From an uncultured Bacteroidales bacterium (GTDB taxonomy: Bacteria; Bacteroidota; Bacteroidia; Bacteroidales; ML635J-15): 64,000 nt of DNA. Shown piece by piece: positions 34,827 to 44,064 of this stretch (within the stretch, counting starts at the first letter, position 1; the number at the start of each line of letters is the position of its first letter). The stretch is taken from positions 1-64,000 of the forward strand of contig CALDKB010000025.1 of assembly GCA_937899245.1 (NCBI GenBank), given 5' to 3'. The position numbers were made by a program, and so were the translations under genes. Below the pieces are notes generated by a model. The model had not been told where the DNA came from. It did not search any database and saw only the letters and a list, made by a program, of their open reading frames with translations.

Positions 34827-34856
34827 TTGCAATGTCGTATTAAATTTATATTTTTG
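34827..34856 (+). promoter_or_regulatory. Bacteroidetes-type promoter of the outer-membrane protein gene
   Basis: TTG (34827-34829), 19-nt spacer, TATTTTTG (34849-34856). It implies a leader of about 100 nt before the ATG at 34968. Confidence 0.65.
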
Positions 34857-34862
34857 CGATAT

Positions 34863-34967
34863 GTAATATAACATTTGTGCTTGGAGATGTGCTATTGACT
34901 CCGTGCATTGAGGGAAGCACTAGTGTGAAATAATATTAACATAGGAGTCCTATTATAGATTATAGAC
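34863..34967 (+). promoter_or_regulatory. Structured 5' leader with alternative pairings
   Basis: GTGCTT (34877-34882) pairs with AAGCAC (34915-34920), and GGAG (34883-34886) with CTCC (34899-34902). GACTCC (34897-34902) can instead pair with GGAGTC (34944-34949). The two choices exclude each other, as in regulatory leaders. No known riboswitch is recognised. Confidence 0.35.
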
Positions 34968-35801
34968 ATGAAAAAGAGATTGTCAATTATGATGATTATT
35001 CTGTTTTCTTCAGTATTAGTTTTTGCTCAGGAAACAGTTACCAAAAGTCCATCAAAAAATGTTGCGAAGCCAAAGCAAACCACATCTTCAACAGAAACAA
35101 CAAAGACAAACAGCGAACCTAACGGTTCGACCGAAGAAAAGTCGAACGAAACAGCAACATACAGTTCTAACCAGACTGTCGAAAACATAAGTGCCGAACA
35201 AACGACATCCACAGCAAAGAAGTCAGACTTTACTCTCGACCATTTTATTATTGGCGGCGGCATAAGTGCAGGCGCTACAGTTTCGTCCGACATCATTAGC
35301 ACAGGTGGCATTTTGAATGCAGAATTCGAGGTAATGATTCAGTTCAAGCACCATCGACTCGGAATTGGCGGCGACAAAACACTTATGTTAAACTTGAGAA
35401 ATCTTGGCACCGTAATAGGAACCTTAGGAAAATCAAACACCAACCTGAACAAAGTATACATCACTTACGAATGGACATTGTTCAAGCGAAGCCCTATTAA
35501 CTTTACAGCTGGATTTAAACTCGGATCTTTTGACGTTGGAAAATGTGAATACAAGACCGACTCCGAAGCAAAAGGTGATGCCGCCACAAAAACCCCACTC
35601 TTCGCTTCTGTCGGAATATGCTTCGAAGTGGGACACCCGAGATTTCTGCTTTACATTAAACCAGAATTCGGATTCCATTCATACGACACGGGGTCTTGGA
35701 GAAAAGATTTGTTTGCAATGGCAACCGTTGGTTTCAGATGGAAGACTAAACGTCTTGACAAGTACCAGACAACAACTGAAACAGATAAAAAATTTGAATA
35801 A
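34968..35801 (+). CDS. Secreted outer-membrane protein with Thr/Ser-rich linker
   Basis: A 277-residue protein: signal peptide ending near VFAQ (residue 21), a low-complexity Thr/Ser/Lys/Glu segment (about 22-85), then a beta-rich domain (HFIIGGGISAGATVSSD, INFTAGFKLGSFD, MATVGFRWKT) that looks like a small outer-membrane barrel. No family recognised. It has its own promoter and a structured leader, and is followed 20 nt later by a TonB-domain gene. Confidence 0.75.
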   Translation: MKKRLSIMMIILFSSVLVFAQETVTKSPSKNVAKPKQTTSSTETTKTNSEPNGSTEEKSNETATYSSNQTVENISAEQTTSTAKKSDFTLDHFIIGGGISAGATVSSDIISTGGILNAEFEVMIQFKHHRLGIGGDKTLMLNLRNLGTVIGTLGKSNTNLNKVYITYEWTLFKRSPINFTAGFKLGSFDVGKCEYKTDSEAKGDAATKTPLFASVGICFEVGHPRFLLYIKPEFGFHSYDTGSWRKDLFAMATVGFRWKTKRLDKYQTTTETDKKFE

Positions 35802-35821
35802 AACTTTAAAACATTACAATT

Positions 35822-36226
35822 ATGAAGAAGTATTTGACAGCAATTGTCTGCCTGCTTATCGCAGCTGTTAGTTTCGGGCAATCGAAGAACAACATGCAGG
35901 AAGTGAAATCAACATTGGAACAGGACATCGACAAGTGCGCAATGTTCCCTGGCGGCTACAATGGTATCAACACATACATTCACAAAAATCTATACTATCC
36001 AATTGCAGCAATGAAAAATGGCAAAGAAGGTGTTGTTACTGTTCAATTTACCGTTAATGAAGATGGCTCGGTTGCAAATGTCAAGGTGATAAAGAGCCTT
36101 GATCCAATCCTTGACGCAGAAGCAGCAAAGATAGTTGGCAAGATGAAAGGCTGGACTCCCGCCACAAAAGCCGGAAAACCTATAGCAATGGATTATCAGG
36201 TTAATTGCAAATTTTCAAAGGAATAA
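35822..36226 (+). CDS. Secreted TonB C-terminal domain protein
   Basis: A 134-residue protein with a cleavable signal peptide (ends near SFGQ, residue 20) and a TonB C-terminal domain (about 45-130): YYPIAAMKNGKEGVVTVQFTVNEDGSVANVKVIKS, then LDAEAAKIVGKMKGWTPATKAGKPIAM. It lacks the inner-membrane anchor and Pro-rich spacer of true TonB, so it cannot energise receptors with ExbB/ExbD directly. It is probably co-transcribed with the preceding outer-membrane protein. Confidence 0.88.
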   Translation: MKKYLTAIVCLLIAAVSFGQSKNNMQEVKSTLEQDIDKCAMFPGGYNGINTYIHKNLYYPIAAMKNGKEGVVTVQFTVNEDGSVANVKVIKSLDPILDAEAAKIVGKMKGWTPATKAGKPIAMDYQVNCKFSKE

Positions 36227-36270
36227 ATCGACTCGTTATCTAAAAGCAGGCTTTATAAGCCTTATAAAAA

Positions 36271-36300
36271 AAAGCGTTGGACCATCTGCCAACGCTTTTT
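36271..36300. terminator. Bidirectional terminator after the TonB-domain gene
   Basis: AAAGCGTTGG (36271-36280) pairs with CCAACGCTTT (36289-36298), with A and T runs on both sides. It separates two convergent genes; the stop of the FAH-family gene overlaps the T-run. Confidence 0.9.
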
Positions 36301-36912
36301 TTATTTCACCTTCATGTTTATCATTTCCTCATCGCCCATATACGCCTTGAGGGTATCTCCTATTTCAAGTTTCCCGACGCCCAGCGGTGTGCCGGTATAA
36401 ATCAAGTCTCCTATCTTAAGCGTCATATATTTTGAAACGTGCTCGATAATATCATCAATTGAGAAAAGCATATCGGATGTGTTGCCATGCTGAACCTCCA
36501 TATCGTTTTTCTGCAGACGGAAATCAATATTGTTGGTGTCGGGAATATTTTCTATTGGCACAAACTCCGAAATTACGGCCGAACCGTCGAATGCCTTGCA
36601 GATTTCCCATGGGAGTCCACCCTTACGGCATTCGTTCTGCAAGTCGCGTGCTGTCAGGTCCAAGCCAAGACCAACCGCATCGTAGTAGCGGTGTGCAAAT
36701 CGCTTCTGAATATATTTCCCAAGGCGATTAATACGATAAACGACTTCTAGCTCATAGTGCAAGTCGCTTGTCCAGTCTGGAATATAGAAATCCTTGTTAC
36801 TTTTTAGAATCGCTGAGTCTGGTTTCAGGAAAAATATTGGCTTTTCGGGATACGGAAGTTTCAGCTCCTCGATGTGAGCCTTATAGTTCATTCCTATGCA
36901 AATAATTTTCAT
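36301..36912 (-). CDS. Fumarylacetoacetate hydrolase family protein
   Basis: A 203-residue single-domain member of the FAH family (2-hydroxyhepta-2,4-diene-1,7-dioate isomerase, acylpyruvase or oxaloacetate decarboxylase type). It shows CIGMNYKAHIEEL, metal-site region DLHYELEVVYRI, DLTARDLQNECRKGGLPWEICKAFDGS and YTGTPLGVG. The precise substrate cannot be told from sequence; acylpyruvate hydrolysis is the commonest role. Confidence 0.88.
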   Translation of the reverse strand: MKIICIGMNYKAHIEELKLPYPEKPIFFLKPDSAILKSNKDFYIPDWTSDLHYELEVVYRINRLGKYIQKRFAHRYYDAVGLGLDLTARDLQNECRKGGLPWEICKAFDGSAVISEFVPIENIPDTNNIDFRLQKNDMEVQHGNTSDMLFSIDDIIEHVSKYMTLKIGDLIYTGTPLGVGKLEIGDTLKAYMGDEEMINMKVK

Positions 36913-37154
36913 CGTCGCATTTTTTTAGATTACAAAATTACACAAAAATGAAAAATGAAGAACGATTTTGTTGCCGTCCACACTCCACCGGTCGAGATGC
37001 AACAGATAACATCATTGTCGGAAAAATTAGGCACACAACACTCTTCTTTTCCAAAATCACCTATGAACAGAAAGAAATCATATTCATAAAACTTCACCTA
37101 ATTTTAATAAATTTGCATTTTTCTCGTTTAACAATTTGCACGAAATTGTAACAA

Positions 37155-40100
37155 TTGAACAAGCACATAGTCTTCATATTAGTCTTCCTACTTATTGCTT
37201 CGGTATTGCCTGCCCAGTCGCTGGTAAACCTGAAAAAAATGTCGGTGCAAGCAGACAGCATTGTGCTCGATTCAATGAGTGTGGTACAATCGTCAATCAA
37301 GCTGATGGACGCCAGCGGAAATCCCGTTGAAGCGAAATATCATTTCGACTTCGAAACCTCAACAATCGTCTTCGACGAAAAGCCGCCAGAAGGCACTAGC
37401 ATAGAGTTCAGGAGCTTCCCAATAAATTTCTCAAAGCCATCACAAAAATTCGACCGTAGCAAATATATGCTCTCCGAACATGGAAACGAACCTTTAGGAT
37501 ACGACTTTGTATTCACTAAGGACAACTACGAGAATTTCTTCACTCAAACCGAACTTTCACGCAAGGGAAGCATCTCGCGAGGCGTTAGTTTCGGCAACAG
37601 CCAGAATATAATCATGAACTCCAACCTCGACCTGCAACTTGATGGAAAAATCGGCGACAACCTTTTCATTTCCGCAGTAATCAGCGACAACAACATCCCT
37701 ATTCAGCCGGATGGAAACTCGCAGCAGCTGCAGGAGTTCGACAAAGTTTTCATCAAGGTTTATAATTCTCGTTTCTCAATGACAGCAGGAGACTTCGAGC
37801 AAAACAAGCCTGAAGGGTATTTCCTTAACTACAACAAGAAATCGCAGGGATTACTGCTTTCTGGCAACTGGCCCATAAAAAAATATGACTCAATATCTTC
37901 TGTCGACGCCTCTATTGGTGCTGCTGTTGCAAAAGGGAAATACCATAAGATGCAAATATCGGGCATCGAAGGGAATCAAGGTCCATACCGACTTACTGGA
38001 GCAAACAACGAGGCATACGTCATTGTGCTGGCAGGAACCGAAAAAGTTTACATCGACGGAATGCTAATGACTCGCGGAAGCGACCGCGACTACGTGATTG
38101 ACTATAATCTTGGAGAAATCACATTTACAGCCAACCAGCCGATAAACAAGGACAAGCGAATAACTGTTGAGTTTGAATATACCGACCAGAACTACACTCG
38201 CTTTCTCGTTACTTCCGCCAATACTGCACGAATCGGGAATACGGAAATATGGCTGAACATTTATAACGAAAGCGACGCAAAGAACCAACCAATTAACATT
38301 GATCTCGACAACGACGACAAGCGGTTGATGAACAGCATTGGCGACAACCTTTCGCTTGCAATAATTCCCGGCTACGACAGTCTCGGCTTCAACATCGACG
38401 AAATACGCTACAAACTTGTCGACACTGTCGTCAATGGCATTGCATACGACTCTGTCTTTGTATACAGCACCAACGAAAACGAAGCCCTTTATCGTGTATC
38501 GTTCTCGCTTGTAGGCGACAATCAGGGCAATTATGTACGTGGCGTGTCGGCAGCAAACGGACGCGTATACGAATGGGTGGCTCCGGTAAATGGCGTCCCT
38601 CAGGGAAATTACATTCCTTACACCAAAATTGTTGCTCCGCAGAAAAAGCAAATGGCAACTTTGGGCGCAAAATCAAAATTCGGCGACAAAACTACTGCTT
38701 CGCTCGAAATTGCCCTGTCGAACAACGACCTGAACACATTCTCAAAACTCGACTCTGGCGATGACTTCGGCTCTGCAATAAAATCGACACTGGAACAATT
38801 CATTGTAAAAACCAACAAAAACACTCTAAGTTTTGACATCAACTATGAATTTCTGAGTCAAAATTTCGAAGCGGTGGAATATTTCCGCGAAACAGAATTC
38901 ACTCGCGACTGGAACCTTGACTCATACTATGCCGACTCGCACTGTGAAAATGTTATCGGTGGAAACATCAGATTCATAAACAGAAAGCACGGAAATTCGC
39001 TCTACACAACTTCATACATCAACCGTGGCGCCGAATACTCCGGCTGGAAAAACGACTTGTCGTCATCATACAACCTCGGGACATGGAAAATTTCGGGCAA
39101 CGCATCATTGCTAAACAGCAACGACACAATAAACGACACTCGGTTCTTCCGCCACAACTTGAACGTATCTAAAAAATTTGGCAAAATCGAAATTGGCGCT
39201 CGCGAATCGGGCGAAAACAACATCTGGAAAAACAGCGAGGGATCTTTGCTGGTCAACTCATACTCGTACAACCAATACGAAGGTTTTGCCGGAACTTCAG
39301 ATTCCGCTCGACAGAAATTCGCCATCACATATAAATTCCGCAACGACAAGAAACCTAGCCTCAACTCATTGAAAAATGCTACTAAGGCGCACGATTTCTC
39401 GCTAACATCCGAAGTCGGAGGTAAAAATAACCACAGGTTCAAGGCTACAGTCAACTACAGGTTGCTTCAAGTATGCGACACTTTGCTATACACTTCAGAA
39501 CCCGAAGACAACCTTACCGGAAAACTCGAATACAACTTCAAGGTGTGGAAAGGTGTGATTTCTTCTTCAACACTATATGAAATCGGCTCAGGTCTTGAAA
39601 ACAAAACCGAATATTCATACATCGAAGTTGCGCCCGGACAAGGCGTCTACACTTGGACAGACTACAACGGCAACGGCGTGCAGGAACTTGATGAATTTGA
39701 AGTCGCCTTTTTTGCCGACCAAGCTAATTTCATCCGCGTGCTAATGCCTTCAACCGAATATATCAAAGTATACTCCAACCAGTTCAACCAAAGCCTGAAC
39801 ATTAACCCTGCAGTTAAATGGAAATCGAAAAAGGGATTCCGCAAATTCATGAGCCGTTTTTCCGACCAGTTCGCATACGGCATCTCACAGAAAAACACAT
39901 CTTCGAAAATTGCCGAATTCGCCAATCCGTTTGCAAACAACATTAGCCTCGACGAACTTGTTAGCCTAAATTCATCTATCCGTAACAATTTTTCGTTCAA
40001 CAAGGGTAAGCCAAAATTCGGAATCGACTACATCGTACAGTCTGTCAAAAGCAAAAGTTTGCTGACTACCGGTTTCGATTCAAGAACAAATTTCACTCAG

Positions 40101-40607
40101 AACGTTCTTGTTCGATACAACATCTCAGCCAAGGTCGGAATGCAGAACACAGCAATTTTCGGTAAAAAATCTTATGAATCGCAATTCTTCGCAACGAAAA
40201 ATTATGAAATCAAAAGCATAAAGGACAACTTTCAGTTCAACGTGCAGCCAAATACAAACAACCGCATTTCTCTAACCTATAATTTTGAAGTAAAGGACAA
40301 TACGTCTGGCATAGAAAAGCTTACCAGCAACGATGTCGGGCTCGAATACAGGCTGAATTCGGTAAATAAAGGTTCGCTGAACGCAACATTCAACTTCATT
40401 TACTACAAATATGTATATGGCGGCAATTCTGCCATCGACTACGAAATGCTACAGGGATTGCAACCAGGCATCAACTTCACTTGGGGACTTAATTTCCAGC
40501 GGCAACTTTCCAACGGCTTGCAGATAAACATCTCATACACCGGACGCAAAAGCGAATCAACAGCAACAATACATACTGCAAGTGTTCAGCTTAGAGCGTA
40601 TTTCTAA
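37155..40607 (+). CDS. Large secreted beta-rich outer-membrane protein, function unknown
   Basis: An 1150-residue protein starting with TTG, which gives a clean signal peptide (MNKHIV..., cleavage near PAQS at residue 21). Conserved-looking blocks are SRGVSFGNSQNIIMNSNLDL, ISGIEGNQGPYRLTGANNE, DRDYVIDYNLGEITFT and WTDYNGNGVQELDEFE, the last resembling a calcium-binding loop. The rest (about 500-1150) is Tyr/Asn-rich strands ending in an aromatic residue (LRAYF), as in a large barrel. Similar proteins occur widely in Bacteroidetes without assigned function. A -7-like TAAATTTG lies at 37108-37115. Confidence 0.82.
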   Translation: MNKHIVFILVFLLIASVLPAQSLVNLKKMSVQADSIVLDSMSVVQSSIKLMDASGNPVEAKYHFDFETSTIVFDEKPPEGTSIEFRSFPINFSKPSQKFDRSKYMLSEHGNEPLGYDFVFTKDNYENFFTQTELSRKGSISRGVSFGNSQNIIMNSNLDLQLDGKIGDNLFISAVISDNNIPIQPDGNSQQLQEFDKVFIKVYNSRFSMTAGDFEQNKPEGYFLNYNKKSQGLLLSGNWPIKKYDSISSVDASIGAAVAKGKYHKMQISGIEGNQGPYRLTGANNEAYVIVLAGTEKVYIDGMLMTRGSDRDYVIDYNLGEITFTANQPINKDKRITVEFEYTDQNYTRFLVTSANTARIGNTEIWLNIYNESDAKNQPINIDLDNDDKRLMNSIGDNLSLAIIPGYDSLGFNIDEIRYKLVDTVVNGIAYDSVFVYSTNENEALYRVSFSLVGDNQGNYVRGVSAANGRVYEWVAPVNGVPQGNYIPYTKIVAPQKKQMATLGAKSKFGDKTTASLEIALSNNDLNTFSKLDSGDDFGSAIKSTLEQFIVKTNKNTLSFDINYEFLSQNFEAVEYFRETEFTRDWNLDSYYADSHCENVIGGNIRFINRKHGNSLYTTSYINRGAEYSGWKNDLSSSYNLGTWKISGNASLLNSNDTINDTRFFRHNLNVSKKFGKIEIGARESGENNIWKNSEGSLLVNSYSYNQYEGFAGTSDSARQKFAITYKFRNDKKPSLNSLKNATKAHDFSLTSEVGGKNNHRFKATVNYRLLQVCDTLLYTSEPEDNLTGKLEYNFKVWKGVISSSTLYEIGSGLENKTEYSYIEVAPGQGVYTWTDYNGNGVQELDEFEVAFFADQANFIRVLMPSTEYIKVYSNQFNQSLNINPAVKWKSKKGFRKFMSRFSDQFAYGISQKNTSSKIAEFANPFANNISLDELVSLNSSIRNNFSFNKGKPKFGIDYIVQSVKSKSLLTTGFDSRTNFTQNVLVRYNISAKVGMQNTAIFGKKSYESQFFATKNYEIKSIKDNFQFNVQPNTNNRISLTYNFEVKDNTSGIEKLTSNDVGLEYRLNSVNKGSLNATFNFIYYKYVYGGNSAIDYEMLQGLQPGINFTWGLNFQRQLSNGLQINISYTGRKSESTATIHTASVQLRAYF

Positions 40608-40633
40608 CGAGGAGAACGGAGTTACGGGCAGTC

Positions 40634-40664
40634 GGTTAGCAGGTCAGCGGGTTAGCAGGTCAGC
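40634..40664. repeat. Short tandem repeat GGTTAGCAGGTCAGC x2
   Basis: Two exact 15-bp copies at 40634-40648 and 40650-40664, between the stop of the large barrel gene and the nucleoid protein gene. Low-copy intergenic repeat; no role is evident. Confidence 0.7.
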
Positions 40665-40673
40665 CAGCGATTT

Positions 40674-41705
40674 TTACTCTTCTTCTTTATAATAAACTTT
40701 GTAGTATTTTCCCTTTTCGTCTTCGCCCTGCTCTATCAGCTCGCGGTTACCGTGAACGTAAATGTGAAAATTCTTGTCCAACTTAATAACACTCTTGAAT
40801 GCACGGCTTTGCTTCTTCACTGCCGAATCGGAGATATCAAAACTTTCTGGAATCTCAAAGTCATTTTCTCGAGAAAATGTATCCTTGAACTGCTGGAATT
40901 GCTGGATAACTTCCGGCTGGCGAATTACAGAATCCTCAAAATTCTGCATCTCGAAACTTTCGTTTTCCTTGAAAAACTTCACCGATCGATTCAACAAATC
41001 GGCCTGGTCTGCCCTCGAAACCTCAAACTGCTGCGGCAATTCCTTGGTAACAAAGTTCTTATACATCGACATCACATTATGAGTGTTGAAATACTTGTCC
41101 TGACGCTGACGAATATGCAAAAACTCATCGGTCCAGTATTGTGCGTCGACTCGGTTTGTATTATCAATTGTCTGCAACACAAAACCATTTTCGCGTTCAT
41201 AGTTGTAAATTAGACAGCCCTTGTCCATCTTCTTCGGATTTATGCCTCGTTCGCTTTCAAGATTAAAGTTTCCTCCATCGCGTGTCACCTTCAGGAACGT
41301 ATCCTTATTTTCCGACTTAAAAAGGCCTACTGCATCAACTATTTCACCATCTATCTGACAATCACGAAAATACACAACATAAAACTCTCCAGACTTAATA
41401 TTGGGATGATTGCTTTTCTCGTAAAGATGCTTTGTCAAATTTACCGACTGCTCGTACAGTTGCGTATTATCATCAAAAATCTTTGCAACATAATCATAAA
41501 CCTCGTTGTACGACAATTCGCTGTCGTGGTAAAAATTGAACAACTCGCCAGCCTTAAACGACGACAGGAAATAATCCCTAAGCATATCTCTCATCTCATC
41601 GTCAATGTCCATTAGCGAATTCGCCAGCGAATAGCCTTCATCTTCCGCCTTGCTACCAATCAAATGAATCGCAAGTGCTTCTATATTAGTCGTTTCTGTT
41701 ATCAT
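40674..41705 (-). CDS. Nucleoid-associated protein (NdpA/YejK-like)
   Basis: A 343-residue protein matching the 37-kDa nucleoid-associated family: IEALAIHLIGSKAEDEGYSL at the N-terminus, GEFYVVYFRDCQIDGEIVDAVGLFKSE, NPKKMDKGCLIYNYERENGF in the middle, and a C-terminal domain with SRAFKSVIKLDKNFHIYVHG. The family binds DNA; the exact role in Bacteroidetes is unknown. Confidence 0.88.
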   Translation of the reverse strand: MITETTNIEALAIHLIGSKAEDEGYSLANSLMDIDDEMRDMLRDYFLSSFKAGELFNFYHDSELSYNEVYDYVAKIFDDNTQLYEQSVNLTKHLYEKSNHPNIKSGEFYVVYFRDCQIDGEIVDAVGLFKSENKDTFLKVTRDGGNFNLESERGINPKKMDKGCLIYNYERENGFVLQTIDNTNRVDAQYWTDEFLHIRQRQDKYFNTHNVMSMYKNFVTKELPQQFEVSRADQADLLNRSVKFFKENESFEMQNFEDSVIRQPEVIQQFQQFKDTFSRENDFEIPESFDISDSAVKKQSRAFKSVIKLDKNFHIYVHGNRELIEQGEDEKGKYYKVYYKEEE

Positions 41706-41954
41706 TAGAATTCAAATTTTAGAATACGAAGATAATTTATTTATTTGTTTTGCCGGAACTTTACGAAAATGAAATACTTCTATTTCATAACGCCAACACA
41801 ATTTCTGCCTAATAATATGCAAAGCACCACGACACAGCAAAACGGAAAGACGGCAATCCTATTAGTGCAATTTGAATCCGCACCATCATAATTCTCAACT
41901 CTTTATTCTCAATTCTCAATTGATATCGCTACATTTGCGCAATAATTTTTAACA

Positions 41955-42929
41955 GTGCTGCAGTTCAAAGCCATACGATATATTTCTCCGGCAAAGATAT
42001 TGAATCTTTGCCGACTGCAATTGTACTATGCAAAATGCAAGCGCGGCAAAATAAGCACTCATGTTCCTCCTCCATATTTTGCTTCGTACGAGCCAACAAA
42101 CATCTGCAATCTTTCGTGCGAAATGTGCCCTTCGGGAAAAGGTCTGCTCAAACGTACGCGCGGATTCGCCGACATGCCGACATTCAAGAAGTTTATCGAT
42201 GAAAATGCAAAAACACTCACCACGTTAATTCTTCATTTTCAAGGCGAACCTCTACTTTTCAAGGAACTCGGAGAAATGATTTCTTACGCGCGACAAAACA
42301 AAATTTACACCATGTTCTCCACAAACGGACAGCTGCTTGCCGAAAACTTTGAAATCATCAGCACATCACTACCCGACCATATTGTTGTTTCTCTCGACGG
42401 GCTTTCAAACGAAACTTATACTAAATACCGCGTTGGCGGAGATGTGCAAAAGGTATTCGATGGGCTTGAAAAGCTTTCGCAAATGCCTAGATCCAAACGT
42501 CCATACACCGAACTGCAATTCCTCGTTTTTTCTTACAACGAACACGAAATAAAAGCATTACAAAGCCTTAAGAAAAAATATCACGTAGACAAGATTACCC
42601 TAAAGACTGCTCAAATCTACAACAAGTCACAAGTTGAATTTCTACCAGAAAACAAAAAATATTCGCGCTACAATATTGATCAAGATGGTGAGTTTAGCAT
42701 AAAGCATTCGTTGAAAAAAAATTGCAAGCGAGCTGTTTTTGGCACTGTTATCTGCCATGACGGACGTGTTGTGCCATGCTGTTTCGACAAGGATGCAGAA
42801 CACGAACTTGGCAATATTAAGAATCGTTCTCTATCGGAAATACGATGCTCCGAAAAATTCACTTGCTTTCTAACCAAAATATTTACCAATCGAAAAGCAA
42901 TTAAGATATGCAGCAATTGTACGGAATGA
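41955..42929 (+). CDS. Radical SAM/SPASM domain protein
   Basis: A 324-residue iron-sulfur enzyme. The radical SAM cluster ligands are Cys51, Cys55 and Cys58 in CNLSCEMCPSGKG. The C-terminal SPASM-type Cys residues lie in CHDGRVVPCCFD (about 270-281) and ICSNC near the end. Such proteins modify peptides, cofactors or sugars; the substrate is unknown. GTG is the likely start. A -7-like TACATTTG lies at 41930-41937. It overlaps folK by ATGA. Confidence 0.88.
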   Translation: MLQFKAIRYISPAKILNLCRLQLYYAKCKRGKISTHVPPPYFASYEPTNICNLSCEMCPSGKGLLKRTRGFADMPTFKKFIDENAKTLTTLILHFQGEPLLFKELGEMISYARQNKIYTMFSTNGQLLAENFEIISTSLPDHIVVSLDGLSNETYTKYRVGGDVQKVFDGLEKLSQMPRSKRPYTELQFLVFSYNEHEIKALQSLKKKYHVDKITLKTAQIYNKSQVEFLPENKKYSRYNIDQDGEFSIKHSLKKNCKRAVFGTVICHDGRVVPCCFDKDAEHELGNIKNRSLSEIRCSEKFTCFLTKIFTNRKAIKICSNCTE

Positions 42930-43417
42930 ATCGTGTTTTCCTTGGCATCGGCGGCAACCTCGGCGACAGAATAGGCAACCTGCGGCAGGCAATAGAACTG
43001 CTTTCGCAAAAAATATCTGCGCCAAAGCACATTTCGTCAGTTTATCTTTCGGAACCATGGGGATTCACGCATGCTAAATATTTTACCAACATTGTCGCCG
43101 AATTTGAAACCGACCTTTCTGCCGAAGCCGTTCTCGACATCGCATTCGAGGTGGAAGCAAATCTAAAACGCACACGTTCAGGCAACGGATACGAAGGACG
43201 CACCATGGACATCGATGTTCTTTTCTTCAACGATGAAATTATCCGCTCCGACAGGCTGATTGTTCCTCATCCTCATATTTGCAACCGGCTGTTCGTGCTG
43301 CATCCGATGGCTGAAATCGCAGCGGGTTTCATTCATCCAGAAAATGGTAAAACCATTTTACAACTTCTTGATTCTTGCGAAGATAAAGGAAAAATCCGAA
43401 GACTACAATCAGTATAG
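42926..43417 (+). CDS. folK: 2-amino-4-hydroxy-6-hydroxymethyldihydropteridine diphosphokinase
   Basis: Transfers pyrophosphate from ATP to the pterin in folate synthesis. The 163-residue protein (ATG at 42926, overlapping the previous stop as ATGA) has FLGIGGNLGDRIGNLRQAI, the WGF segment, GRTMDIDVLFFND and VPHPHICNRLFVL. The upstream in-frame start at 42908 is less likely. Coupled translation with the radical SAM gene is implied. Confidence 0.96.
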   Translation: MNRVFLGIGGNLGDRIGNLRQAIELLSQKISAPKHISSVYLSEPWGFTHAKYFTNIVAEFETDLSAEAVLDIAFEVEANLKRTRSGNGYEGRTMDIDVLFFNDEIIRSDRLIVPHPHICNRLFVLHPMAEIAAGFIHPENGKTILQLLDSCEDKGKIRRLQSV

Positions 43418-43488
43418 CAATATAAAAACACATATTTTTTCAAAAATCTGATTTGAAACAAAAAAAAATCTATATTTGTACTTTTTGT

Positions 43489-44064
43489 ATGAAAGATTTT
43501 TTTGCACACGAAACAGCTATCATTGATGATGATTGTACCATTGGTAAAGGCACAAAAATTTGGCATTTTTCACATATAATGTCAAACTGCACCATTGGTG
43601 AAAACTGTAATATCGGGCAAAATGTCGTTGTTTCACCAAATGTCATTTTAGGCAAGAACGTGAAGGTACAAAACAATGTTTCCATTTATACCGGTGTAAT
43701 TTGCGAAGATGATGTCTTTCTTGGTCCGTCGATGGTATTTACAAATGTCATCAATCCACGTAGCGCAGTAAGCCGAAAGGACTGCTACCTAAAGACAATT
43801 GTCGGCAAAGGCGCCAGCATAGGTGCAAACGCAACTATAGTCTGCGGACACAACATAGGAAGCTATGCTCTGATAGGTGCCGGAGCTGTTGTCACAAAGG
43901 ATATTCCTGAATATGCACTTGTTATAGGCAATCCTGCACGGCAATCGGGCTGGGTTAGCCAATTCGGATGCAAACTTAAGTTTAACGACAAAGGTTTCGC
44001 CAATTGTCCCGAAAGCGGTCAGAAATACAAATTGGAAAACAATAAGGTAACGAGAATAGAATAA
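43489..44064 (+). CDS. Acyltransferase of the WbpD type (UDP-amino-sugar uronate N-acetyltransferase)
   Basis: A 191-residue left-handed beta-helix enzyme. The hexapeptide repeats (IGENCNIGQNVVVSPNVILG) and the signature PSMVFTNVINPRSAVSRKD, GASIGANATIVCGHNIG and VIGNPARQSGWVS match the WbpD/WlbB acetyltransferases, which N-acetylate a 3-amino sugar uronate linked to UDP. It shares one base with the next gene (TAATG). The upstream TTG at 43453 is not needed. Confidence 0.88.
   Translation: MKDFFAHETAIIDDDCTIGKGTKIWHFSHIMSNCTIGENCNIGQNVVVSPNVILGKNVKVQNNVSIYTGVICEDDVFLGPSMVFTNVINPRSAVSRKDCYLKTIVGKGASIGANATIVCGHNIGSYALIGAGAVVTKDIPEYALVIGNPARQSGWVSQFGCKLKFNDKGFANCPESGQKYKLENNKVTRIE

Noticed and set aside
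34863..34967. tRNA gene in the leader
   Set aside because: Stem-loops present do not form a cloverleaf and no anticodon or CCA-type end is visible.
36948..37151. 67-codon plus-strand frame before the large barrel gene
   Set aside because: Low-quality protein sequence in an AT-rich promoter region; no start signal.
38064..38651. 195-codon minus-strand frame inside the large barrel gene
   Set aside because: Shadow of the coding strand.
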